64,000 nucleotides of DNA from Ruminococcus sp. UBA3665 (GTDB lineage Bacteria; Bacillota; Clostridia; Oscillospirales; Ruminococcaceae): the NCBI GenBank assembly GCA_002373165.1, contig DFJS01000004.1, positions 1 to 64,000 of the forward strand, written 5' to 3'. This document shows, one piece after another, positions 9,418 through 14,905 of the stretch (its first letter is position 1; the number at the start of each line of letters is the position of its first letter). A model generated the notes under the pieces. That model saw only the letters and a program-made list of their open reading frames with translations. It did no database searches and had not been told where the DNA came from. The position numbers were made by a program, and so were the translations under genes.

Positions 9418-9696
9418 ATGAAAAAAGCAGAACTGATTCAGGCTGTTGCCGAAAAAACTGGTAAGTCCAAGAAGGAAGCTGGCATTTTTGTAGATGCCGT
9501 TTTCGACAGCGTAAAAGATGCACTCGTGGCAGGAGACAAAGTCACTCTGACAGGCTTCGGCGTGTTTGAAGTGCGCGAACGTGCCGCTAAAAAGTGCAAG
9601 AACCCCAGAACACACGAAATGCAGGATGTTCCGGCTTGCAAGGCTCCGGCATTCAAGGCTGGCAAAAACCTGAAAGAAGCTGTCAACAACAAGTAA
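9418..9696 (+). CDS. hup: HU family DNA-binding protein
   Basis: This is a nucleoid protein of 92 residues that binds and bends DNA as a dimer. The N-terminal helices (MKKAELIQAVAEKTGKSKKE) and the central VTLTGFGVFEVRERAAKK strand segment are diagnostic. The beta-arm carries KNPRTHEMQDVPACKAPAFKAGK, with Cys and Val where many HU proteins have other residues. It has its own strong promoter and is followed by a terminator that the convergent tRNA array probably shares. Confidence 0.97.
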   Translation: MKKAELIQAVAEKTGKSKKEAGIFVDAVFDSVKDALVAGDKVTLTGFGVFEVRERAAKKCKNPRTHEMQDVPACKAPAFKAGKNLKEAVNNK

Positions 9697-9723
9697 TTGA
9701 CATATCTTTTTCTGACATGATGA

Positions 9724-9760
9724 CAAAAACGCTCTCCTCATCCGGAGGGCGTTTTTATTT
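9724..9760. terminator. Bidirectional terminator between HU and the tRNA array
   Basis: AAAACGCTCTCCTC and GAGGGCGTTTTT arms form a GC-rich hairpin with T runs on both strands. It ends HU on the plus strand and is placed to end the tRNA array on the minus strand. Its minus-strand 5' flank repeats the TAGTTTAT block seen in the array spacers. Confidence 0.85.
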
Positions 9761-9813
9761 TGATAAACTACTTGCTTTTTAACGCATTTTATAGTAAAAT
9801 AAAACTATGTACA

Positions 9814-9885
9814 TGTCCGCAGGCGGATTTGCACCGCCGTCAACCCCAGATGAGGGGGGCATCCTCACTGCTGAACGATGCGGAC
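9814..9885 (-). tRNA. tRNA-like gene t1, anticodon loop CTCATCT (formal anticodon CAT), atypical
   Basis: Position-by-position folding gives a full cloverleaf of 72 nt: acceptor GTCCGCA/TGCGGAC (7 bp), D-stem GTTC/GGAT, anticodon stem CCCCC/GGGGT (4 of 5 pairs), variable TGAC, T-stem GGCGG/CCGCC, A73. Two features are abnormal. Position 37 is C rather than a purine, and the T-loop is TGCAAAT, so U55 is replaced by G. The D-arm matches the neighbouring Gly(GCC) tRNA, so the body is Gly-like although the formal anticodon is CAU. It may be a non-decoding tRNA or a decaying gene. Confidence 0.5.
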
Positions 9886-9886
9886 A

Positions 9887-9948
9887 TCCGGGCAGGATTT
9901 CCCTGCTTCTTCATCATTGGGATGATATTTTTATCATAAACTACCGGA
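9887..9948 (-). ncRNA. Array element S8 (mini-cloverleaf-like spacer before t1)
   Basis: Closing stem TCCGG/CCGGA, then TA-GTTTAT, a hairpin CATC-CCAAT-GATG, AAGAA, and a hairpin GCAGG/CCTGC. This is one of nine related elements, each ending within 0-3 nt of a tRNA 5' end. See the finding on the array. Confidence 0.55.
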
Positions 9949-9951
9949 GAA

Positions 9952-10016
9952 AGCTCACAGCCGGAATCGAACCGGCCGCACCAACTGCGGGATGGTGTTC
10001 TGCCACTGATGCGAGC
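9952..10016 (-). tRNA. tRNA-like gene t2, truncated D-arm, anticodon uncertain
   Basis: About 65 nt. The acceptor GCTCGCA/TGTGAGC pairs with one G-U, and the T-arm GCCGG-TTCGATT-CCGGC is canonical. The D-arm is reduced to TCAGTGGCAGAA, with no 4-bp stem. The anticodon arm is CACCA/TGGTG with a 9-nt loop, or ACCAT/TTGGT with loop CCCGCAG, whose formal anticodon is CGC with C33. The discriminator is U. It could be a degenerate tRNA or a pseudogene. The anticodon cannot be fixed by eye. Confidence 0.4.
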
Positions 10017-10078
10017 CAATCGGACGGATTCCCCGTTTCTGCGTTATCGGAACGCTGTTTTTCATAAACTACCGATTG
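10017..10078 (-). ncRNA. Array element S7 (best mini-cloverleaf)
   Basis: 62 nt with a perfect 7-bp closing stem CAATCGG/CCGATTG, then TA, a D-like arm GTTT/AAAC, a hairpin GCGTT-CCGAT-AACGC, AGAA, and a hairpin ACGG-GGAAT-CCGT. Its 3' end abuts the first base of t2 directly. Confidence 0.6.
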
Positions 10079-10080
10079 CA

Positions 10081-10153
10081 TGTCCGCAGAGGGAGTTGAA
10101 CCCTCGTCCTACTGGTTCGTAGCCAGCTGCTCTAACCTCTAAGCTATACGGGC
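10081..10153 (-). tRNA. tRNA-Arg(ACG)
   Basis: Canonical 73-nt class I cloverleaf: D-stem GCTT/GAGC, anticodon stem GCTGG/CCAGT with loop CTACGAA (anticodon ACG), T-arm GAGGG-TTCAACT-CCCTC, A73. The acceptor GCCCGTA/TGCGGAC has one C-A mismatch. The 3' half is nearly identical to those of t4 and t5, which suggests gene conversion between neighbours. Confidence 0.8.
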
Positions 10154-10156
10154 ATA

Positions 10157-10215
10157 CCAGGCAGGATTTCCCTGCTTCTTCATCATTGGGATGATATTTT
10201 ATCATAAACTACCGG
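10157..10215 (-). ncRNA. Array element S6
   Basis: Closing stem CCGG/CTGG (with G-U), TAGTTTATGATAAAA, hairpin CATC-CCAAT-GATG, AAGAA, hairpin GCAGG/CCTGC. Preceded on the minus strand by a separate hairpin (10229-10248, GCATGATA/TATCATGC) next to the 3' end of t4. Confidence 0.55.
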
Positions 10216-10249
10216 AATTTAATCATGCATGATATTCCTATCATGCTGA

Positions 10250-10322
10250 TGCCCGCAGAGGGAGTTGAACCCTCGTCTCTAGAGTGGCACATCTAGCATC
10301 CTCACTGCTGAACGATACGGGC
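10250..10322 (-). tRNA. tRNA-Gly(GCC), with one extra base in the anticodon arm
   Basis: 73 nt: acceptor GCCCGTA/TGCGGGC, D-stem GTTC/GGAT, T-arm GAGGG-TTCAACT-CCCTC, A73. The anticodon arm is CTAGA-T-GTGCCAC-TCTAG, so a U is bulged, or the loop has 8 nt. With U33 the anticodon reads GCC. The D-loop AGCAGTGA lacks the usual GG dinucleotide. Confidence 0.65.
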
Positions 10323-10325
10323 ATA

Positions 10326-10384
10326 CCGGGCAGGATTCCCCTGCTTCTTCGCCATTGGAGCGATATTTTATCATAAACTACCGG
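10326..10384 (-). ncRNA. Array element S5
   Basis: Same plan as S6, but the hairpin is CGCT-CCAAT-GGCG instead of CATC-CCAAT-GATG, a compensatory change in an otherwise nearly identical copy. Closing stem CCGG/CCGG and second hairpin GCAGG/CCTGC are kept. Confidence 0.6.
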
Positions 10385-10418
10385 AATTTAATCATGCATG
10401 ATATTCCTATCATGCTGA

Positions 10419-10489
10419 TGTCCGCAGAGGGAGTTGAACCCTCGTCCCTCGCTTGGAAGGCGAGACACTAACCCCTATGCTATGCGGAC
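10419..10489 (-). tRNA. tRNA-Gly(TCC)
   Basis: 71 nt: acceptor GTCCGCA/TGCGGAC perfect, anticodon stem CTCGC/GCGAG with canonical loop CTTCCAA (anticodon TCC), T-arm GAGGG-TTCAACT-CCCTC, A73. The D-stem GCAT/GTGT relies on G-U pairs. This is the most canonical member of the array. Confidence 0.85.
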
Positions 10490-10490
10490 A

Positions 10491-10551
10491 TCCGGGCAGG
10501 ATTCCCCTGCTTCTTCATCATTGGGATGATATTTTATCATAAACTACCGGA
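10491..10551 (-). ncRNA. Array element S4
   Basis: 61 nt: closing stem TCCGG/CCGGA, TAGTTTATGATAAAA, hairpin CATC-CCAAT-GATG, AAGAA, hairpin GCAGG-GGAAT-CCTGC. It ends one base before the 5' end of t5. Confidence 0.55.
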
Positions 10552-10554
10552 AAA

Positions 10555-10626
10555 AACGTGCAGAGGGATTTGAACCCTCGTTGCCGAATTGAAGATTCGG
10601 AGCTCTAACCCCTGAGCTATACACGT
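10555..10626 (-). tRNA. tRNA-Glu(TTC)-like with C33
   Basis: 72-nt fully paired cloverleaf: acceptor ACGTGTA/TGCACGT, D-stem GCTC/GAGC, anticodon stem CCGAA/TTCGG, T-arm GAGGG-TTCAAAT-CCCTC. The anticodon loop is TCTTCAA, which places TTC at 34-36 but C, not the near-universal U, at position 33. The discriminator is U, while bacterial tRNA-Glu normally has G73. Confidence 0.6.
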
Positions 10627-10627
10627 A

Positions 10628-10689
10628 TGCTGAACTGCTTCCGCTGTATCTTCTTCATTGGGAAGATGTTTTTTCTTAAACTATCAGCA
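10628..10689 (-). ncRNA. Array element S3
   Basis: 62 nt: closing stem TGCTGA/TCAGCA (6 bp, perfect), TA, GTTT/AAAC arm, hairpin CTTC-CCAAT-GAAG, then a GCGGAAGC mini-hairpin. The closing stem differs entirely in sequence from the CCGG copies but keeps pairing. Confidence 0.6.
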
Positions 10690-10720
10690 ATTTCAATCTG
10701 CGCACTATCAAATAGTGCGA

Positions 10721-10794
10721 AACGCACAGAGGGAGTCGAACCCTCGTTCTTCCGGATTTGGAGGCCGGTGCTCTGACCCCTGAGCTATGTGCGT
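10721..10794 (-). tRNA. tRNA-Trp(CCA) anticodon, U73
   Basis: 74 nt: acceptor ACGCACA/TGTGCGT perfect, D-stem GCTC/GAGC, anticodon arm CCGGC-CTCCAAA-TCCGG (C31-T39 mismatch, anticodon CCA), T-arm GAGGG-TTCGACT-CCCTC. The discriminator is U, whereas bacterial tryptophanyl-tRNA synthetase expects G73 and the trp T-box in this window pairs with G73. It is thus probably not the main cellular tRNA-Trp. Confidence 0.7.
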
Positions 10795-10857
10795 CTGCCG
10801 GACGAATTTCTCCGTTTCTGTATCTATGGTGATACTGTTTTCTATAAACTAACGGTA
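10795..10857 (-). ncRNA. Array element S2
   Basis: TAGTTTATAGAAAAC block with GTTT/AAAC pairing, hairpin GTATC-ACCATA-GATAC, AGAA, and an ACG/CGT mini-stem. The closing stem is weak (CCG/CGG only). It ends at the 5' end of t7. Confidence 0.5.
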
Positions 10858-10860
10858 AGG

Positions 10861-10933
10861 TTGTACAGGGCGGAGTCGAACCGCCAACCCCCAGATTGAG
10901 GATCTGGTGCTCTGCCAGTTGAGCTACTCTACA
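10861..10933 (-). tRNA. tRNA-Glu(CTC)-like with C33
   Basis: 73 nt: acceptor TGTAGAG/CTGTACA (one G-G mismatch), D-stem GCTC/GAGC, anticodon stem CCAGA/TCTGG, T-arm GGCGG-TTCGACT-CCGCC, A73. The loop TCCTCAA places CTC at 34-36 and C at 33, the same departure as in t6. Confidence 0.6.
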
Positions 10934-10994
10934 AACCGTGCTTTCGCTTCTCTTTCCAGATGGGGAGAAAGTGTTTTATCATAAACTACCGGCA
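10934..10994 (-). ncRNA. Array element S1
   Basis: TAGTTTATGATAAAAC with GTTT/AAAC pairing, hairpin CTTTC/GAAAG with a longer loop containing CCCAT, AGAA, and a GC-GAAA-GC mini-hairpin. The closing stem is poor. It is the most divergent copy. Confidence 0.45.
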
Positions 10995-11001
10995 AATTTT
11001 A

Positions 11002-11076
11002 CGTCCGGATGCGGAGTCGAACCGCAGTCTTCCGCCTTAGCAGGGCGGCCGTTCTTCCGATGAACTATACCATGAC
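11002..11076 (-). tRNA. tRNA-like gene t9: Ser(GCT) anticodon on a class I body
   Basis: The anticodon arm CCGCC-CTGCTAA-GGCGG is canonical and reads GCT (Ser AGY). The T-arm TGCGG-TTCGACT-CCGCA and a D-arm GTTC-ATCGGAA-GAAC are present, with G73. The variable region is only AAGAC, whereas bacterial tRNA-Ser is class II with a long variable arm. The acceptor GTCATGG/TCCGGAC pairs at only 5 of 7 positions. An alternative 5' strand (GTCCGG, 11 nt further upstream) pairs better but leaves an insertion. The 5' end given is therefore provisional. Confidence 0.5.
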
Positions 11077-11077
11077 G

Positions 11078-11137
11078 ACCGGACGGCAAGCCGTTTCTCC
11101 CTCGATGGTGAGGGCGTTTTATATATAAACTACCGAT
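11078..11137 (-). ncRNA. Array element S0 (first element of the transcript)
   Basis: 60 nt: closing stem ATCGG/CCGGT, TA, GTTT/AAAC arm, hairpin CCCTC-ACCATC-GAGGG, AGAA, hairpin ACGGC-TT-GCCGT. The predicted transcription start of the array falls at about its first base. Confidence 0.6.
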
Positions 11138-11143
11138 ATGTTA

Positions 11144-11172
11144 ATCATAACATATTTTATTCTGTTTGTCAA
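11144..11172 (-). promoter_or_regulatory. Promoter of the tRNA/S-element array
   Basis: On the minus strand TTGACA (11167-11172), a 17-bp spacer, and TATGAT (11144-11149). The start would be near 11137, the first base of S0. The -35 overlaps the ribosome binding site of the divergent SDR gene. Confidence 0.8.
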
Positions 11173-11187
11173 GGAGTGTTTTCTATC

Positions 11188-12213
11188 ATGAGAATCTGTT
11201 TAATCTGCCGTCAAAGAAATATCGAGGATTATGGCATCTGTCCGGCCTGTCAGAAAATGAATGACGATATGCGAAAATTAACCTGCGATTTGTCCGGAAA
11301 ATTCGCCGTCGTCACGGGAGGAAGAATCAAAATCGGCTATGCAGCGGCATTGAGATTATTAAGAATGGGCGCATCTGTTATCACTGTCACGCGCTATCCG
11401 AAATCGGCTCTGGATACTTATCAGAAAGAACCGGATTATGATTCTTTCAAAGACAGATTATTCATCATCGGCTTTGATCTGATGCGTGTTGACCGCATTC
11501 AGGAGTTAATTCAGCAGATTGAAACGCTCTGCAACGGCAAGTTAGATATTTTAATCAACAATGCCGCCCAGACCGTCAAGAAATCCAATGACTATTATGC
11601 ACAGCTGGAAATACAGGAAAATCAGCTTACACTCCCCTGCGATGACAAGCTGATGCAGCTGACTCCGCGCGATTCTATGAAGTTTTCGCTTGTTCCGGAA
11701 GGACAGATTCTTGATTACAGCGAAACGCCGACTTCCAATTCCTGGGTGCGCAAGCCTGAAGAAATTTCTCCGCAGGAACTGCTTGAAGTTCAGCTGATTA
11801 ACGTGACCGCGCCTTTTCTCCTGACAAACGGACTCCGGCACTGTCTGGCTTATGATAATTCTGTCCGGAAGTTCGTGATTAATGTCAGCTCTGTCGAGGG
11901 TCGATTCAATACCAAGCAGAAATTAGCCCGTCATGTGCATACCAACATGGCGAAGGCCTCACTCAATATGATGACACATTCCATCGCTTCCGACTTCGTC
12001 AAGGATGAAATCTATGTCTATTCCTGCGACCCCGGATGGGTATCAAATCAGTTTCCGGCGGCGTACAAGATCAGTCAGGAGTTCAAGCCTTATCTGAGTT
12101 TCGATGACGGTGCCGTAAGAATTCTCTATCCGATTCTGATTCATATGCACGATACTGAAAAAATCAAAGATTTCGGGCGATTCTACAAAGATTATAAGCT
12201 AATTGACTATTGA
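11188..12213 (+). CDS. SDR-family protein with N-terminal zinc ribbon
   Basis: 341 residues from the ATG at 11188, which has AAGGAG 11 bases upstream. Residues 4-21 hold CLICRQ and CPAC, a CxxC...CxxC pair likely to bind zinc. The rest is a Rossmann short-chain dehydrogenase fold: VVTGGRIKIGYAAALRLLRMGA near residue 42 (cofactor loop), ILINNAAQT, then NVSSVEG. In the active-site helix the sequence is HTNMAKASLNMMT, so the YxxxK tyrosine is a Thr, and ordinary SDR catalysis is doubtful. The stop lies 10 bp before the LRR gene start, so the two are probably co-translated. The substrate is unknown. Confidence 0.8.
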   Translation: MRICLICRQRNIEDYGICPACQKMNDDMRKLTCDLSGKFAVVTGGRIKIGYAAALRLLRMGASVITVTRYPKSALDTYQKEPDYDSFKDRLFIIGFDLMRVDRIQELIQQIETLCNGKLDILINNAAQTVKKSNDYYAQLEIQENQLTLPCDDKLMQLTPRDSMKFSLVPEGQILDYSETPTSNSWVRKPEEISPQELLEVQLINVTAPFLLTNGLRHCLAYDNSVRKFVINVSSVEGRFNTKQKLARHVHTNMAKASLNMMTHSIASDFVKDEIYVYSCDPGWVSNQFPAAYKISQEFKPYLSFDDGAVRILYPILIHMHDTEKIKDFGRFYKDYKLIDY

Positions 12214-12223
12214 GGTGATTATC

Positions 12224-13966
12224 ATGCATCCTGATTTTGAAGATTGGTTTTATATAATTATTCCATTAGTTGTTATTGCCGTGATTGTTGCTGATTTTTT
12301 TATTAGTCTGAATGAAAAAACTAAAAATGAATCACGCCAAAAAAATTTCATCCCTGCATCTGTCAAAAAGACTCCCTTTCCCACTGTTCAGAATCCGAAG
12401 CCTGTCAAGAGCAAAAAAACTTATCAGCCGCCGGATGTCTATATTCCGGCATATTTCACGGCGAAAAATGTCAATATTCCGGAAAAATCCATCACGGCAC
12501 AAGAAGCCGTCAATAAAGGTTTTTCTTTCCGGAAGAAATCAAAATCTGTCAGAATTACTAACTATCACGGCGATGCGAAAAAATTAACCATTCCGGCTTA
12601 TATTGATCATCTGAAAGTCAACGAAATCAGCAGAAAGGCTTTCTGTCGAAATCAAACTCTGAAAAAGCTCCTGATTCCCTCTACTGTCCGGAAAATAGGC
12701 GAATCCGCTTTTGCAAGAAGCAATCTTGAAATCTGCATCTTCGCTGACGGTCTGGAAGACCTTCCGGAACGGGCATTTTCCGCCTGCCGGAATCTCAAAA
12801 AAATCCGTCTGCCGAAAACATTACAGCATATTGGTGAATCTGCCTTTGCAGGATGCAGAAATCTGAAATATATTCATTTTCCGTTTGTCTGCTGGAATAT
12901 TCAGAATCATGCGTTTGCCTATTCCGGATTAGAGGGATTCAGCATTGAAGCCCCTATGCAGAGAGTTACTAACGGCAATGCGTTCCGGTTTACGCCGCTT
13001 GAAAAAAATCATACGCTGATTATCGGGAATCATGTGGATTTTCCTCAGAAATCCGGAAAAAATTATAAAGGTCGGTATGTTCTCTTAGTCGGGCAGAAAT
13101 CCAAAGGAATTACCGTTCCGGAATGTGACTGGCTGTCGTTCGGAAAGAACGCTTTCAATGATTCACACAGCTGGATTTCGGTTTATATGCATCAAGCACA
13201 CGGCAATATCAATTTTGATTTCGCTTTTGATGACATTACACACAGTATTCCCTTGTATTTTTATTTTTTGCCGAAATATCAGCGTTCCATGATGCTTCCT
13301 TGGTTTGTTCATGCCTATCGAGGGACGAGAAACGAACGAAAAGAACTCCCCTGTCATCCGGAGCGAATCGGAAACGAAAATGAATCTGTTATTACACTTC
13401 CTGCCGGAAGCCACCTGACATGGTATGATATTCAGCATATGAGCTGGAAAACGACTGTTCAATCCGAACGGAAAGGCCTTCTGTATCGTATCAAAGAAAA
13501 TGCTATCTGTGACGGAAAGCTTGCTGTATGTGTTCTGGATCTGGTTTTCTGTGCAGGAGATAAGAAAATTTTTTCAGATGCCTGTTATAAACTGTATAAA
13601 GTCGTCTGGTATGAGGACAATCAGGAAATTGTCAAATATATTCCCTGTTCGGATGTCATCGGCGCGTATGCGCATTCTGAATTATTACATGCTTTCCGGC
13701 AGAATCCTGATAAACAGCATTTCTTTGACAGTCAGGTAATCCTCGATGCGATGACAAAAAATACCTCCGGAGTGCATACCCGTCAGCGAATTTTCATCGC
13801 CGTGGATGCACTCCGGAGTAAGAAAAGAAAGATTGATGTCAATACAGATTTCTTTCTGCATTATCTCGAAAAACGTAAAGAATACGCGGAACGGATTTTT
13901 ACAGAAGTCAGTGAAAATTATCCTGAATATCTGGAATTTTTCAAGGGCTTACCATTTGTAGATTAA
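12224..13966 (+). CDS. Membrane-anchored LRR_5 (BspA-like) protein
   Basis: 580 residues from the ATG at 12224, preceded by GAGGTGA. A TTG at 12203 is in frame but lacks a site. One hydrophobic segment (WFYIIIPLVVIAVIVADFFI) near the N-terminus should anchor it. About residues 95-230 contain LRR_5 units such as KLLIPSTVRKIGESAFARSNLE and KIRLPKTLQHIGESAFAGCRNLK. The remaining 350 residues match no family I recognise. Unlike the other LRR proteins of this window, it lacks their shared C-terminal helical domain. It follows the SDR gene closely. Its end overlaps the convergent hydrolase by 18 bp. Confidence 0.75.
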   Translation: MHPDFEDWFYIIIPLVVIAVIVADFFISLNEKTKNESRQKNFIPASVKKTPFPTVQNPKPVKSKKTYQPPDVYIPAYFTAKNVNIPEKSITAQEAVNKGFSFRKKSKSVRITNYHGDAKKLTIPAYIDHLKVNEISRKAFCRNQTLKKLLIPSTVRKIGESAFARSNLEICIFADGLEDLPERAFSACRNLKKIRLPKTLQHIGESAFAGCRNLKYIHFPFVCWNIQNHAFAYSGLEGFSIEAPMQRVTNGNAFRFTPLEKNHTLIIGNHVDFPQKSGKNYKGRYVLLVGQKSKGITVPECDWLSFGKNAFNDSHSWISVYMHQAHGNINFDFAFDDITHSIPLYFYFLPKYQRSMMLPWFVHAYRGTRNERKELPCHPERIGNENESVITLPAGSHLTWYDIQHMSWKTTVQSERKGLLYRIKENAICDGKLAVCVLDLVFCAGDKKIFSDACYKLYKVVWYEDNQEIVKYIPCSDVIGAYAHSELLHAFRQNPDKQHFFDSQVILDAMTKNTSGVHTRQRIFIAVDALRSKKRKIDVNTDFFLHYLEKRKEYAERIFTEVSENYPEYLEFFKGLPFVD

Positions 13967-14869
13967 GTAAGATAATTTTTTATCCAGATCTTCGCGCATC
14001 TGCCGGGATTCAATCGGGAAATCCCGGAGCGATTCAAAACAGCACGCTAATGCCAGCCCTGAACCAATCGGCAGAACGCTCGTCAACATCGACTGCGGAA
14101 AACAAAAATGTGAACCGTGTTCATATGTCATGATTCTGTAGCGGCATTTGTGCGGTCTGGATTTTAATCTTTCATCCATCCGGCGGATGTATCTGCAAGT
14201 ATCCCAGAGAGAATCATCTTCCGCGCCGATTAAGACCAGTCTGCCGCGAATGTTTTCGATTTTGATTTTTTCTTCTTCCTGCACGGGATGAAGCCGTTCG
14301 GATTCGTCAAACAGATCGCGGCTTGCAATCATATCATGACGGCGTTTGGCCTCTTCCTGAATTTTCTGCCAGTATTCCGGATGACGATAGGCATACGGCA
14401 GAAAGGGCAGCTGTTTTCCGCGATAGCTGAGACTGGATTCATAATCTCCCGGACGTTCCCGAACGCCGTCCAGACCGTCACGATAAAAGCCTTCCATGAT
14501 GAAATCACACGGCGTGAAGGCCAGCGTCAGACGAATATCCGGAATATAGGATGCCGCCGCAAGTGCGAGCATTCCTGTTGTGGATGCGCCGCAGATGCCG
14601 ATTTTATCATGTCCCTGAGATTTCAGCCATGTCACAGCAGATTCGATTCTCTCAATCGGATAGCTGTGATGTCCGTAATCTTTTTTGGCAGGAGCCAACG
14701 CCATTACATTGCATTCCAGCGGATGAAGCCATCTGACAGCGGCTTTCACAAAAGTATCGTCGATATCATCGCCGAGCATGACAATCATGGTTTTGGAAAC
14801 GCTTTTCGAGTTGGGATAATATGCGCCGTAAAATCCGTCATGTTCCGGCGTGAAATATATTTTTTTCAT
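13949..14869 (-). CDS. Alpha/beta hydrolase (acyl-CoA thioester hydrolase/BAAT C-terminal-like)
   Basis: 306 residues from MKKIYFTPEHDG (AAAGGAG upstream); an upstream in-frame start at 14917 lacks a site. The nucleophile elbow is GICGASTTGMLAL (GxSxxG). A likely acid is in IGAEDDSLWDT, and the His is in YEHGSHFCFP. The arrangement resembles the BAAT/acyl-CoA thioesterase C-terminal or dienelactone hydrolase group. No signal peptide is visible, so it should be cytoplasmic. The substrate is not evident from the neighbours. Confidence 0.8.
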   Translation of the reverse strand: MKKIYFTPEHDGFYGAYYPNSKSVSKTMIVMLGDDIDDTFVKAAVRWLHPLECNVMALAPAKKDYGHHSYPIERIESAVTWLKSQGHDKIGICGASTTGMLALAAASYIPDIRLTLAFTPCDFIMEGFYRDGLDGVRERPGDYESSLSYRGKQLPFLPYAYRHPEYWQKIQEEAKRRHDMIASRDLFDESERLHPVQEEEKIKIENIRGRLVLIGAEDDSLWDTCRYIRRMDERLKSRPHKCRYRIMTYEHGSHFCFPQSMLTSVLPIGSGLALACCFESLRDFPIESRQMREDLDKKLSYLIYKW

Positions 14870-14905
14870 AAATTTCTCCTTTATGTGATAAAATATGCTG
14901 CTATT

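Noticed and set aside
9807..10067. A plus-strand open frame of 86 codons
   Set aside because: It runs antisense through two tRNA-like genes and an S element and has no ribosome binding site.
11002..11076. A selenocysteine tRNA
   Set aside because: The anticodon is GCT, not TCA, and the long acceptor and variable arms of tRNA-Sec are absent.
9814..11100. A CRISPR array, because of regular repeats at intervals of about 150 bp
   Set aside because: The repeats are tRNA T-arms and S elements. Units are not identical, the intervening pieces fold as tRNAs, and there are no cas genes.
12203..12223. A TTG start for the membrane LRR protein
   Set aside because: The ATG at 12224 has a GAGGTGA site. 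The TTG lies inside the SDR gene without one.
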